Under the pieces are notes generated by a model, which was not told where the DNA came from, made no database searches, and saw only the letters and a list, made by a program, of their open reading frames with translations. 64,000 nt of DNA from contig NZ_CP107964.1 of NCBI RefSeq assembly GCF_041434935.1, forward strand, positions 1,488,001-1,552,000, read 5' to 3'. The DNA is from Kitasatospora sp. NBC_00374 (GTDB lineage: Bacteria; Actinomycetota; Actinomycetes; Streptomycetales; Streptomycetaceae). Shown in pieces: positions 15,622 to 24,532 of this stretch. Every line of letters begins with the position of its first letter. The first letter of the stretch is position 1. Position numbers and translations under genes: made by a program.

Positions 15622-16692
15622 TCAGGCGACGAGGGTGGGGTAGTCGGTGTAGCCGCGGTGGTCGCCGCCGTAGAAGGTGGCCGGGTCCGGCGTGTTGAAC
15701 GGGCCACCGGCCGCCAGCCGGGCCGGCAGGTCGGGGTTGGCCAGGAACAGCGCACCGTAGGCGACCATGTCCACAGCTCCGTCCTCGACCATCTTCAGCG
15801 CCTCGGGCCCGGTGACCTCCGGGTAGGTGAAGGGGTTGAGGACGAACGTGCCGGGCCAGGCCTTGCGCAGCCGGTTGGTCAGGTCGCGGTCCGGGCCCTC
15901 CAACAGGTGCAGGTAGGCCAGGTCCAGGCCGGCGATCCGCCCCAGCAGCGCCTCGTACACCTCGGCCGGGTTGTCCTCGGCGATGTCGTTGTACGGGTTC
16001 CCGGGTGAGAGCCGCAGGCCCACCCGGTGGCCGCCGACCGCCTCGGCCACGGCCGTGACGACCTCGACGGCGAAGCGGATCCGGCCCTCGGCCTCGCCGC
16101 CCCAGGCGTCGGTGCGCCGGTTGCTGTTCGGTGCCAGGAACTGGTGGATCAGGTAGCCGTTGGCGCCGTGGAGCTCCACGCCGTCGAACCCGGCCTCGAT
16201 CGCGTTGCGGGCCGCGGCGGCGAAGTCGTCGACGGTCTGCCGGATCTCCGCCTCGCTCAGCTCCTTCGGCGTCACGTACTCCTTCGGCCCCTCGTGGGTG
16301 AAGACCTGGCCCTTGGCGGCCACCGCCGACGGACCCACCGGCACCAGGCCCTCGGGCAGCAGGCTGGGGTGGCCGATCCGGCCGGTGTGCATCAACTGCG
16401 CGAAGATCACCCCGCCCTCGCGGTGCACGGCGTCGGTCACCGTCCGCCACGCCGCCACCTGCCCGGACGTGTGCAGCCCGGGGGTGTCGGGATAGCCCTG
16501 GCCGACCGTCGAGGGCTGGATGCCCTCGGTGACGATCAGGCCGGCGGTGGCGCGCTGCGCGTAGTACGTCGCCATCAGCTCCGTCGGTTCGGCGCCGGGC
16601 CCGAAGGCGCGGCTGCGGGTCATCGGCGCCATCACGACGCGGCTGGACAGGCGGCGGCCGCCCAGGACGATCGGATCGAAAGCGGTGGTCAT
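15622..16692 (-). CDS. Old Yellow Enzyme family alkene reductase (NemA-like)
   Basis: A 356-residue FMN enzyme. The family pattern is clear: VVMAPMTRSRA near the N-terminus, the flavin/substrate motif FAQLMHTGRIGHPS, then FDGVELHGANGYLIHQFLAPNSNRRTDAWGG (about residues 175-205) and the C-terminal GALFLANPDLPARL. It reduces electrophilic C=C bonds, nitro compounds or related oxidants using NADPH. AAGGG lies seven bases upstream of the ATG at 16692. The divergent MarR-type gene across a 272-base gap is the likely repressor, giving an electrophile-responsive unit with the downstream oxidoreductase. Confidence 0.93.
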   Translation of the reverse strand: MTTAFDPIVLGGRRLSSRVVMAPMTRSRAFGPGAEPTELMATYYAQRATAGLIVTEGIQPSTVGQGYPDTPGLHTSGQVAAWRTVTDAVHREGGVIFAQLMHTGRIGHPSLLPEGLVPVGPSAVAAKGQVFTHEGPKEYVTPKELSEAEIRQTVDDFAAAARNAIEAGFDGVELHGANGYLIHQFLAPNSNRRTDAWGGEAEGRIRFAVEVVTAVAEAVGGHRVGLRLSPGNPYNDIAEDNPAEVYEALLGRIAGLDLAYLHLLEGPDRDLTNRLRKAWPGTFVLNPFTYPEVTGPEALKMVEDGAVDMVAYGALFLANPDLPARLAAGGPFNTPDPATFYGGDHRGYTDYPTLVA

Positions 16693-16775
16693 GATCAAGC
16701 CCTTCAGGCAGTGGGTGCTGCAGCGGCCGGTGGCGGCCTCTGTTGGCGGGCCCTGGTGCGACCCGACGGAATTAC

Positions 16776-16787
16776 CTGTTCGAACAG
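16776..16787. promoter_or_regulatory. Palindromic operator candidate between OYE and MarR genes
   Basis: A perfect 12-base palindrome CTGTTCGAACAG lies at 16776-16787, about 85 bases upstream of the alkene reductase start and 178 bases upstream of the marR start. A two-fold site in the shared intergenic region is where a MarR dimer would be expected to sit. It is flanked by A/T-rich bases (ATTAC and TAAAA) that may belong to a promoter. No second copy was noticed. Confidence 0.5.
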
Positions 16788-16964
16788 TAAAACCCTCCGA
16801 TGGCATTCCGCAAACGATGTGACGCCCATCACGGCGATCCAGGATCCGTCGGCGTCGGGCCTGTGCGCGCAGGGAAGGTGAGAGGGGGGACCGCGAGCAC
16901 CCCACGGGGCGGGAGGAGATATCCTGCTCGGGCAATATTCACCAGGAAACGGGAGTGTCAGACC

Positions 16965-17480
16965 ATGACGGAGTCCGCAGCCGGCAGCGAGGGCCGCTCC
17001 CCGGCCTCGGCAGACGCGGCCATCCCCCTGCCCGCGGCCGCCGAAGGAGGACCCATCAGTCACGCGATCTTCCGGGTGGCCCGCACCCACCGCATGATCG
17101 CCGGACACCTCCTGCGCCGCGTCGGCCTGCACCCCGGCCAGGAGCTGGTGATGATGCAGCTGTGGGAACTCGGACCGCAGCGACAGGTCGACCTCGTCCG
17201 ACTGCTCGACTCCGACGCCGCAACCATGACCCGCACCATCCGACGCCTCGAACACGCCGGCTTCGTCCGCCGCTCACCCTGCGTCGACGACAGACGCGCC
17301 TCCCTCATCGAGGCCACCACCGCCAGTCACGCGCTGCGCAAGGAAGTCGAGCAGCTGTGGCGCGAGCTCGAAGACGCCACCGTCGGCGACACCACCGACG
17401 AGGAACAGGCCTCCGTCCTGCGCGCCCTGGAGGACATCGAGAAGCGACTCACCCGCACCGCCGCACAGCTCGGAACCTGA
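16965..17480 (+). CDS. MarR family transcriptional regulator
   Basis: A 171-residue winged-helix regulator. After a Ser/Ala-rich leader, HPGQELVMMQLWELGPQRQVDLVRLLDSDAATMTRTIRRLEHAGFVRRSPCVDDRRASLIEATTASHAL contains the recognition helix (DAATMTRTIRRLEHAG) and the wing with the family DxR core (DDRRA). A single Cys in the wing could be redox-sensitive. It is divergent from the Old Yellow Enzyme gene, whose substrates are electrophiles that MarR proteins commonly sense. The start is the ATG at 16965. Confidence 0.88.
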   Translation: MTESAAGSEGRSPASADAAIPLPAAAEGGPISHAIFRVARTHRMIAGHLLRRVGLHPGQELVMMQLWELGPQRQVDLVRLLDSDAATMTRTIRRLEHAGFVRRSPCVDDRRASLIEATTASHALRKEVEQLWRELEDATVGDTTDEEQASVLRALEDIEKRLTRTAAQLGT

Positions 17481-17589
17481 CGGCGCACCACGGCGTGGAA
17501 CCGATCCCCCACAGGCCGGCCTCGCCGCAGCAGGGGTCCGGGCGAGTGGAGCGCCTAGCGGCAGGAGAAGGTCGGCAGGCCGGGGAAGA

Positions 17590-18960
17590 CCGGGGGTAGG
17601 AGTTGTGGCGGGCCCGCTTGACGACGCGCGGGTAGGAGCGGCGGCGGCCCGCCGGGTTGCGCTTTCGGCGTGCCGCGAGCGCGGTGAGGACATCCGCCCC
17701 GACCGTGTCCCACCGATCAGGGGGAAAGGGCCGCCGTACCGGTGGCGGTGCGGCGGACGATGTTGAGGGTCCTGACGAAGCCGATCCGGTCGGGGTCGAT
17801 GCCAGCACCGGTCGCGGCCTGGCAGACCAGGGAGCTGATCGCGTACTGGACCAGCAGGTGGGCCCAGATCTCCTGGTGGACCAGGTCCGGGCTCTTGGAC
17901 CGCAGCACCGTTCCCGGGCCGCGCAGGACGGTCTTCAACCGGCCGGTCGCGGGCTCCTCCTCCCATCGCCGGTGGTAGGCGTCCGCCAGTTCGGCCGCCG
18001 TCGCGGCCTCCGGATCGGTGACCGTGGTGATCAGGCAGACCGGTTCCCCGCCGTCGCGGTCGGGGACGTCATACTCGACGACCCGGACGACGTGGGCTGC
18101 GGCCGGATCGGGCTTCGCGCCGGATTTCGCCACCCGCAGCTGTTCCTCCCGCTCCCAGCCGCGCAGGGCAGGATCGACCAGAGCCGACAGGTACGTACCG
18201 TCGGACAGGACCTTCAGGACCGGCAGGGACAGCTGCGTCGGTGCCCGCCAGCACTGCGCCGCCCCGGTGTGGGCGGCGGCACTGAACACGGCGAAGCTGT
18301 AGAGGCCCCGATCGCCCAGCAGCAGCCAGTCGGTCGAGATCGAGGGCAGCAGCGCGGCCGCCATCGTCTTCCCGCTCCGGTGCCACGGCCCGACCTCGGC
18401 ATCGATGACGGCGTGCGATCCGCACTCGACGACAGCCACAACCCGGGCCTTGGGAAGGGCGGAACGGGACTGGTCGTTGCCGGCGTAGCCGAACTCGGCC
18501 GCGTTCTCGGCCGAGTCGGGGACGTCGAGTTCGAACCCGTCGATGGCCATCAGCCGCCATCCGCGAAGCCACGCGCCGCGGGTCTCGCCGGTGGCAACCG
18601 GCTCGGCGACCCGGTAGAACGTCTCCCGCAGCACGTCGCGACCCAGCTGCCTGCGCGCCTGAGTGATCCCCGACGACGTCGGCGGCTCCCACCCGGCGTC
18701 CCACACGCCGAATTCCGACAGCGACCCGCTGACCTTCCGCGCGACCTCCTCGGCGCCCTCGTCGGAGAACAGGCACAGCGCCATCGTCGGATAGGCGGTC
18801 ACGTGCGGAGGGAGCGTGCCACCCCGGCCTTGCTCGGCCACCCCGCACACCGCCGCGGCCTCGTCGACCTTGAACGCGGCACCGCCGCGACCAGGACCCC
18901 CAACGACACCTGGTCCGGCCGTGCGAGCGGCCTGCCGGAATCCACCCACCCCTGAACCAT
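17590..18960 (-). pseudogene. Frameshifted IS4-type transposase remnant
   Basis: The central frame (to the stop at 17717) encodes an IS4-type transposase body: LPPHVTAYPTMALCLFSDEGAEEVARKV, MAIDGFELDVPDSAENAAEFG, LLGDRGLYSFAVF, AYHRRWEEEPATGRLKT. The expected C-terminus (FPPDRWDTVGADVLTAL, then SYPRVVKRARHNSY) lies in another frame just past a CCC-TTT-CCCCC run near 17730, so one extra base there explains the break. The expected N-terminus (DQVSLGVLVAAVPRS, from an ATG at 18960) is also in a different frame, joining near 18880. Two frameshifts make an active enzyme unlikely. I could not find clear terminal inverted repeats. Confidence 0.7.
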
Positions 18961-19083
18961 GCGGCAACCCTGGCCCCACGACTGACGTGGCATCGAGCAG
19001 CACACCAGACCATCCCGCGACCAAGCGGGGCCCCGGGCCGGGCCCGGGGAGACGACGAAAGACCCCGCCTCTATGATGGACCG

Positions 19084-19518
19084 ATGGCGTCGATCAAGCA
19101 GATCCAGGTCACCTTCGACTGCGCGGAACCTGAGCGCGTCGCTCGTTTCTGGTGCGAGGTGTTGGGGTACGTCGTACCGCCGCCACCGGAGGGGTTCGCC
19201 ACTTGGGGCGATTTCGACCGCGCACTGCCGCCTGAGCGTCAGGGTTCGGCGTTCGCGTGCATTGATCCTTCGGGTGCGGGCCCACGACTGTTCTTCCAGC
19301 GCGTTCCCGAAGGCAAGGTCGTCAAGAACCGGCTGCATCTTGACGTGCGGGTCGGCACCGGGCTCGTGGGTGAGGAGCGCCTCACCGCACTTGAGGCCGA
19401 ATGCGCACGACTGGTCGCGCTCGGCGCGGTGCGCGTGCGGCTCCTGCGTGCCGACGGCTACAACGAGTCGTGCCTCGTGATGCAGGACGTCGAGGGCAAC
19501 GAGTTCTGTCTCGACTGA
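19084..19518 (+). CDS. VOC family protein (glyoxalase/dioxygenase-like)
   Basis: A 144-residue protein with the glyoxalase-like betaalphabetabetabeta fold: IQVTFDCAEPERVARFWCEVLGYV at the N-terminus and VMQDVEGNEFCLD at the C-terminus, the usual closing motif. Proteins of this group are metal-dependent isomerases, dioxygenases or drug-binding proteins; the substrate is not known. A TATGAT -10-like hexamer at 19072-19077 lies only six bases before the ATG, so the message is probably leaderless. It is related in plan to the VOC protein at 41.6 kb. Confidence 0.85.
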   Translation: MASIKQIQVTFDCAEPERVARFWCEVLGYVVPPPPEGFATWGDFDRALPPERQGSAFACIDPSGAGPRLFFQRVPEGKVVKNRLHLDVRVGTGLVGEERLTALEAECARLVALGAVRVRLLRADGYNESCLVMQDVEGNEFCLD

Positions 19519-19533
19519 GTGGACGTTAAGTCC
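19518..19533 (+). repeat. Copy of the AGTGGACGTTAAGTCC terminal repeat
   Basis: The 16-base AGTGGACGTTAAGTCC at 19518-19533, beginning at the last base of the VOC stop codon, is identical to the outer part of the inverted repeat ending at 29935 and nearly identical to the copy at 28922. This marks it as the end of a mobile or formerly mobile element. I could not find a matching inverted copy within the next 500 bases, so the other end may be lost. Confidence 0.5.
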
Positions 19534-19939
19534 GTTTCTTGTAGCGCCCTCGTCCGGGTTGGGTGAGGAAGCCTTGGCGAGTGAGGCGTCCGAGGCGGCT
19601 GCGGGTGATGTTGACGGACGCCTCGTCGGTGGGCATGCCGAGGAGTTCGTGCAGCTCGCGTACCCGGAATGCCTGGTCGGGGTTCTGGTTGAAAGCGTTC
19701 ACGATGGCCTGGTAGGTAGTGTTCGTCTCGGGTGGTTCGGATTCGGTTCCTGCCGGCGTGACCTCCGCGATGATCTTTCGGGTGGTGGCCAGGTCCGTGA
19801 GCCGCGCTTCTGTCCCTGATGGAGGCGGTGGCGCCGAGCGCTGCCCGACGCGGCGGCCGGGCCGCTTCCCGACCGGATCCCGCCCTTGGTCGTCGCCCGG
19901 TGGGGCGAAGGCGGCGGCCGGGGCGGGCTGCGACAACAT
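19526..19939 (-). CDS. Hypothetical protein with C-terminal winged-helix domain
   Basis: A 137-residue protein. The N-terminal half is Pro/Gly/Arg-rich and probably disordered. The C-terminal half (TYQAIVNAFNQNPDQAFRVRELHELLGMPTDEASVNITRSRLGRLTRQGFLTQPGRGRYKKR) reads as a winged helix with a basic tail, so DNA binding is likely. Similar small proteins in Streptomyces often accompany insertion sequences. Here its stop lies inside the repeat at 19518, which supports a mobile origin. The start at 19939 has no good ribosome site and an internal start is possible. Confidence 0.5.
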   Translation of the reverse strand: MLSQPAPAAAFAPPGDDQGRDPVGKRPGRRVGQRSAPPPPSGTEARLTDLATTRKIIAEVTPAGTESEPPETNTTYQAIVNAFNQNPDQAFRVRELHELLGMPTDEASVNITRSRLGRLTRQGFLTQPGRGRYKKRT

Positions 19940-20023
19940 GATCGTGTGGGCGACCGCGTCAGACGGTGGAGAGTTCCCGGAAGCACCCCTCGGACAGAGC
20001 GGGATTGGTCGCGCGTTGGCTTC

Positions 20024-21235
20024 TTATGCGGCGCGACGTCTGCCGCGTGGGCGGCGGGGCCAGGGGAACAGCCGCAGCGACCGTTTTGCGGCAAGGTCCT
20101 CCATCCAGCCGAAGGAGAGCACGAACAGCCCGATCAGCGGTATGCCGGTCATCAGCGGGAGCCACTGGCTGGTCAGCAGCCACTGGGCGTTCTGGTAGAC
20201 GAAGGACACCCCCCAGAGCGGGTCGGTCAGCGGGAGGGAGAGCACCAGCGCGTGCCACAGGTAGACGCTGACCGCGCGGGCGTTGAGCAGGCTGATCAGA
20301 CCATTCCAGCGTTCCAGCGGCTTGGGCCACTGTTCCCACGACGGGCTGAGGTGCAGCAGCATGGCGACGTAGCCGAACGACCAGACGGCCTGGGCGATCG
20401 GCACGCCGTCGAGGTCGGTGGGCTGGCTGGGGTCGAACGGCTGGATGTTCAGGTACCAGAGGCCGGCCAGCATGATCAGCGGGGCGGTAGACGGGACGAG
20501 GTACCGCGGTATCCGCTTCAGCAGCCCCTCTTGGTGGGCCATGCCCAGCATCCAGCAGGAGCCGAAGGTGGTGAAGTCGATGACGGTCTCCCAGATCCGC
20601 CCTTGCTGGCTGAACAGCCCCGAGTTGAGGACGAGCGACAGCGCCAGTGGGGTGAGCGCCGTCAGCCACGGCATCCGCCGTAGGGCTCGCAGCGCCAGCG
20701 GGGAGAGCAGCACGAACCAGAGGTAGGCGCGCAGGTACCACAGCGGTACGACGACCTGTTCGGCCCAGTTCGGCACGAGATGGTGGTTGAAGCCGTTCAG
20801 GTGCGCGGCGTAGGGCGGCGTGCTCAGCGGCAGGATCCAGAACGCCAGCTTCCCCCACCACCACGCCGGGTGTCCTTCGGAGTTCGGGCCCCAGCCGTCG
20901 AGGATCTGCGCGGCGACGACGATCACGCCGAACAGCCACATCGGCGGCAACAGCCGGCGCAGACGCCCCCGGATCACGTCGAGCGGGGGGCGGCTGAGTG
21001 AACGGGCCATCAGCGAGCCGGCCAGCGCGAACATCACGCCCATGGACGGGAAGACCAGCGGCAGCCAGGTCCAGCTGAAGTTGTGGTAGACCACGACCCG
21101 GACCAGGGCAATGGCGCGCAGCAGGTCCAGGTAGCGGTCGCGGCCCTGTGTGCGGCCAGCCGACGCCGACGCTTGGGGTTCGGGCCTGGGGACGAAGGCG
21201 GGCGGGATGCGCAGGTTGAGGGTGTCGCTGTTCAC
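20024..21235 (-). CDS. Acyltransferase family 3 membrane protein (MatA-like context)
   Basis: A 403-residue polytopic membrane acyltransferase. The catalytic-His region of the OafA/NodX/WecH family is seen at RYLDLLRAIALVRVVVYHNFSWTWLPLVF (residues about 33-60), followed by about nine more hydrophobic segments and a basic C-terminus. Such enzymes move acetyl or succinyl groups onto sugars at the membrane. Its GTG start lies one base after the stop of the polysaccharide synthase gene, so it probably acylates that polymer. The gene pair recalls the mat locus linked to PNAG-like glycan and pellet formation in Streptomyces; this link is by domain content only. Confidence 0.85.
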   Translation of the reverse strand: MNSDTLNLRIPPAFVPRPEPQASASAGRTQGRDRYLDLLRAIALVRVVVYHNFSWTWLPLVFPSMGVMFALAGSLMARSLSRPPLDVIRGRLRRLLPPMWLFGVIVVAAQILDGWGPNSEGHPAWWWGKLAFWILPLSTPPYAAHLNGFNHHLVPNWAEQVVVPLWYLRAYLWFVLLSPLALRALRRMPWLTALTPLALSLVLNSGLFSQQGRIWETVIDFTTFGSCWMLGMAHQEGLLKRIPRYLVPSTAPLIMLAGLWYLNIQPFDPSQPTDLDGVPIAQAVWSFGYVAMLLHLSPSWEQWPKPLERWNGLISLLNARAVSVYLWHALVLSLPLTDPLWGVSFVYQNAQWLLTSQWLPLMTGIPLIGLFVLSFGWMEDLAAKRSLRLFPWPRRPRGRRRAA

Positions 21236-21236
21236 G

Positions 21237-23390
21237 TCAGGCCCCCATCGGTGCGGCGACCTCGCCGGTGCGGCGCAGCTTGTGCCAGCGCAGGCGGCCG
21301 CCGGTCACCGCGGTGATCGAGGACTGCAGCAGTACCAGGTACATCAGTTGGCGGTAGACCACCTGCTGGATCGGCAGGGTGATGAGATATCCGGGCTTTT
21401 CCCCGTCGAGCCGGAACGCGTACCAGGCCAGCGCGATCTGGACGAGCAGGACGGCGGCCCAGGCGGTGAGGGTGCGCGGGGCGTCGACGAACAGCACGCC
21501 GTACAACAGGAACAGGTCGATCAGTGGAGCCAGTAGCGGGGCGAGCACTGAGTACAGCACCACCATCGGCAGGCCGAGTCGCCCGAACCGGCTGGCCGGG
21601 CCGCGGCTGCGGACGGCGTGGCGGTGTTTCCACATCGCCTGCATGGTGCCGTAGCTCCAGCGGTAGCGCTGCGACCAGAGCTGCTGCATGCTGCCGGGGG
21701 CTTCCGTCCACGCACGCGCGCGCTCGGCGTAGACGACCCGCCAGCCTTCGCAGAGCATTGCCATGGTGACGTCGGTGTCCTCGGCCAGAGTGTCGTCGCT
21801 CATTCCGCCGATGTGCACCAGCGGCTCGCGGCGGAACGCGCCGACCGCGCCGGGGATGGTTGGCATGACGTTGAGGGTGTCGTACATGCGGCGGTCGAGG
21901 TTGAAGCCCATGACGTACTCGATGTGCTGCCAGGCGCCGATCAGCGTGTCGCGGTTGCCGACCTTGGCGTTTCCGGCGACTGCTCCCACGGAGGGGTCGG
22001 CAAAGGGCTGGATCAGCTCGCGGACGGTGGAGGGCTCGAAGACGGTGTCTCCGTCCATCATCACGATGAGGTCATGTGAGGCGTTGGCGATACCGGTGTT
22101 GAGGGCACAGGACTTGCCGCTGTTGGGCTGCCGGATGAGGCGTACGTTCGGCAGGGCCAGTTCCTCGACGATGTCCGCGGTGTCATCGGTGGAGCCGTCG
22201 TCGATGACGATGACCTCGATCGGATGGTCACTGACGGCAAGGGAGTTCAGGGTGTTGGCGATGCACTCCCGCTCGTTGTAGGCGGGCACCAGCACGGTGG
22301 CCGGTCGGGAGACCGGTTGACCCCAGGCGAAGTCGGGACGCCGCCGCTGCCGGGCGTGGCGGGTGGCCAGCACCATCATCAAGGCGAACCGGGCGAAAAC
22401 CAGGACGCCGACGAAGGCCAGCAGATCGACCAGCCAGGGAAGCAGTACGACCGATAGGCCGGTGAGCCAGATGAACGCCTTGCCCGCCCACAGCTGGTAG
22501 CCGTGCACCGGGACGGTCGCGCTGGAGGCGCCGAGAGACTCGGAGATGGTGGCGAAGTGGTAGTTCTGCGTCTGGAGTTCGTCGATGATCTGGCTGAGCG
22601 CGGTCACCGTCTCCGAGCGGTCGCCGCCCGCGTCGTGCATCAGGATCATTTCGCCCTTTCCGGGTTGCTTGGGCATCGCCGCCTTGACGATGGCGGGGAC
22701 ACCCGGGCGCTGCCAGTCCTCGGTGTCGGAGTCGATGAACGCCGTCAGGTAGCCGCGGGCACCGACCTTTTTCACCACCGGGTAGTTCCAGTCGTCCAGA
22801 GCGTCGACGGTGGACGAGTACGGCGGGCGGAACAGCGAGCTGTGCACGCCGGCGACGCCGGCCAGTGCGAGCTGCGTCTGCCCGAGCTCCCAGGCCAGCC
22901 CGGCGTCAGACTGCTGGGTGAGGTCGGGGTGGGTGAAGGTGTGCACGCCGATCTCGTGGCCCCCGGCGACGATCCGACGGATCAGCTCGGGGTTGCGGGA
23001 TGCCATCGCGCCCGTGATGAAGAACGAGGCGTGGATGTGACGGGCCGCCAGCAGGTCCAGGATCTGGGGTGTCCACTTCGGATCCGGGCCGTCGTCGAAG
23101 GTCAGGACCACCGTGTGGTCCGGCACCTGGTAGCTCACCGGTTGGTTGTTGAGCGTTCCGCGGGCGTCGACGATCGGTCCGCCGTTCAGCAGGTTGGTCG
23201 GCACCGTGCTCTTGTCCACCGAGACGGCCACCCGCTCGTCATGGAAGGCCTCGTTGGTCGCGAGACCGCGCAGCACCAGGAGGGCCAGCAGGCAGACCAA
23301 CAGGGTGATCGGCAGGAAGAAACGCAGGGGCGGCGCGGCGAGCCGGCGCGGTCGAACGATCGACTGCCGGGGTCGCTGATGGCGGGACAT
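21237..23390 (-). CDS. Bifunctional polysaccharide deacetylase / family 2 glycosyltransferase (MatB-like)
   Basis: A 717-residue membrane enzyme. An N-terminal membrane segment is followed by a NodB deacetylase domain (TFDDGPDPKWTPQILDLL near residue 95; ITGAMASRN; GHEIGVHTFTHPDL; FRPPYSS; ILMHDAGG). After another membrane segment comes a GT2 domain (VLVPAYNERECIANTLNSL, VIDDGSTDDTADIV, MDGDTVFEP, LAEDTDVT, and QRYRWSYG, the QxxRW translocation motif), then C-terminal membrane helices. It should polymerise and export a beta-linked, probably N-acetylglucosamine, glycan and trim its acetyl groups outside. The start ATG at 23390 has AAGGAA upstream; the longer frame to 23888 belongs to a different gene's shadow. 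Confidence 0.92.
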   Translation of the reverse strand: MSRHQRPRQSIVRPRRLAAPPLRFFLPITLLVCLLALLVLRGLATNEAFHDERVAVSVDKSTVPTNLLNGGPIVDARGTLNNQPVSYQVPDHTVVLTFDDGPDPKWTPQILDLLAARHIHASFFITGAMASRNPELIRRIVAGGHEIGVHTFTHPDLTQQSDAGLAWELGQTQLALAGVAGVHSSLFRPPYSSTVDALDDWNYPVVKKVGARGYLTAFIDSDTEDWQRPGVPAIVKAAMPKQPGKGEMILMHDAGGDRSETVTALSQIIDELQTQNYHFATISESLGASSATVPVHGYQLWAGKAFIWLTGLSVVLLPWLVDLLAFVGVLVFARFALMMVLATRHARQRRRPDFAWGQPVSRPATVLVPAYNERECIANTLNSLAVSDHPIEVIVIDDGSTDDTADIVEELALPNVRLIRQPNSGKSCALNTGIANASHDLIVMMDGDTVFEPSTVRELIQPFADPSVGAVAGNAKVGNRDTLIGAWQHIEYVMGFNLDRRMYDTLNVMPTIPGAVGAFRREPLVHIGGMSDDTLAEDTDVTMAMLCEGWRVVYAERARAWTEAPGSMQQLWSQRYRWSYGTMQAMWKHRHAVRSRGPASRFGRLGLPMVVLYSVLAPLLAPLIDLFLLYGVLFVDAPRTLTAWAAVLLVQIALAWYAFRLDGEKPGYLITLPIQQVVYRQLMYLVLLQSSITAVTGGRLRWHKLRRTGEVAAPMGA

Positions 23391-23424
23391 GGGGTTCCTT
23401 GGGGGGCCGGGCGGGTTCCGCGGA

Positions 23425-23862
23425 TCAGTCGTGCTTGGGCTTGGGGTTCTTGGAGTGCCCGTCCGGGCTGGTGGTGGCGCGGGCGGTTCTGCTTGGCTGA
23501 CCCGAGGGGGCAGTGGTGGACGGCGTGCTGCGCGCGGGAGTGGGCGAGCTTGCTGCGGGCGAGGGTGGCGTGGTGGACGGATCGCTGCGCGCGGGCGCGG
23601 TCGGGCTTGCTGCCGGAGAGGATGGCGCGGTGGGCGGGGCTGCCGACGGGCTCGCGGCACGCGCCGCGAGGGCGCCCGGGGGCTGTGGCGGGATGCGGAT
23701 TTCGGGTGCCTGCGACTGCAGACCGACGATGCTGCTGGTCGCGGCGGCCGCAAGCATGGTGGCCACCAGAGCGAGCAGCCAGCCAAGGCCGCGCAGCCGG
23801 CGGCCGCGGGTGCCCGACTTGTCCACGAAGACGGGCGCGGGATCCGACGCCGGGTCAGCCAT
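23425..23862 (-). CDS. Membrane-anchored Pro/Ser/Thr-rich protein
   Basis: A 145-residue protein with one membrane helix (LRGLGWLLALVATMLAAAATSSIVGL) and a long low-complexity exterior tail made of SPTAPARSDPSTTPPSPAAS-type repeats, ending in a basic KNPKPKHD. No enzymatic motif is seen. It lies 34 bases upstream of the deacetylase/glycosyltransferase on the same strand and probably shares its message, so a role in wall anchoring or polymer export is possible. An alternative TTG start at 23904 has a better ribosome site (GAAAGGG). Confidence 0.6.
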   Translation of the reverse strand: MADPASDPAPVFVDKSGTRGRRLRGLGWLLALVATMLAAAATSSIVGLQSQAPEIRIPPQPPGALAARAASPSAAPPTAPSSPAASPTAPARSDPSTTPPSPAASSPTPARSTPSTTAPSGQPSRTARATTSPDGHSKNPKPKHD

Positions 23863-24099
23863 GCCGGTGTCATTGTGTGTCGGCCCAATGAGCGTCTGAG
23901 TCAACGGGGCGGGCCCTTTCGTTATGTGAGGGGAGACTGCGTGAGCATGGAGACGGACGCTCTTCGACTCGGTGCGTGCGACGGCGGTCCGGAGAGCGGC
24001 GATGCCGACGTCGGCAGCCAGAACTGCGGCACCGACGCTGACGAGTGAGCGTCGACGGGCCTTGCGGCTGTGTGGGTGCCGCGGCGGCTGCAGAGCCGA

Positions 24100-24440
24100 A
24101 TCCGCCGGTGAGGAGGTGCTTGCAGCCGAGGCTGGTGGTGGCTTCCTGGTTGACCGGTTCGACGGTGCCATCCGTGGTGAGGGAGACCGCGCGTGGACTG
24201 GGATTCGGCGAACACCGGGGGCCTGAGCGGTGGCGCTCTCGTTGTGGCCAACCTCGGCGTCGCCGCCACGGATGCCGGCTGGTTGCCAGGTCCGGTCCTG
24301 CGGTTGCGGGGCGGTAGGGCAGCGGCGTGGTGGCCGTCTTCGGCCGTCACCCGGGAGGCGAGGGTTTGGACAGGCGAGGGCACCGTCGCGTAGGTGCGCT
24401 CTTGCCCGGCCGACCGGGTCCTTGGGATCGAGCCCGGGCC
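24100..24440 (-). pseudogene. Decayed tandem paralogue of the 24533-25477 gene
   Basis: In three different minus-strand frames, short stretches match the upstream gene in the same order: DPKDPV (cf. DLKDPV) near 24420, LASRVTAEDGHHAA (cf. LAARVTASDGHQAA) near 24345, WQPAGIRGGDAEV (cf. WQLAGIRDGDAEV) near 24275, and DGTVEPVNQEATTSLG (cf. EGMVEPLNDEATTGLQ) near 24155. The frame changes show frameshifts, so it is a dead copy created by tandem duplication. Confidence 0.7.
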
Positions 24441-24520
24441 CGGCAGCTGCGATGCCCGGGCTCGTTCCGCCGTTGGCGCCCGGCGCCGGTGCAGTGAATT
24501 CGGTGGGCCGGCGCCGGGCG
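24430..24520 (-). terminator. Two GC-rich hairpins downstream of the 24533 gene
   Basis: A perfect 13-bp inverted repeat, CGCCCGGCGCCGG (24477-24489) against its complement (24508-24520), lies 12 bases beyond the stop. A second 9-bp one, GAGCCCGGG (24430-24438) with CCCGGGCTC (24455-24463), follows. Neither has a T-run, as is usual for streptomycete terminators. Confidence 0.6.
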
Positions 24521-24532
24521 TTCGGGGGTGCG

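Noticed and set aside
23391..23888. N-terminal extension of the deacetylase/glycosyltransferase to 883 residues.
   Set aside because: The extension is the shadow of the Pro/Ser/Thr-rich membrane gene; a good ATG with ribosome site exists at 23390.
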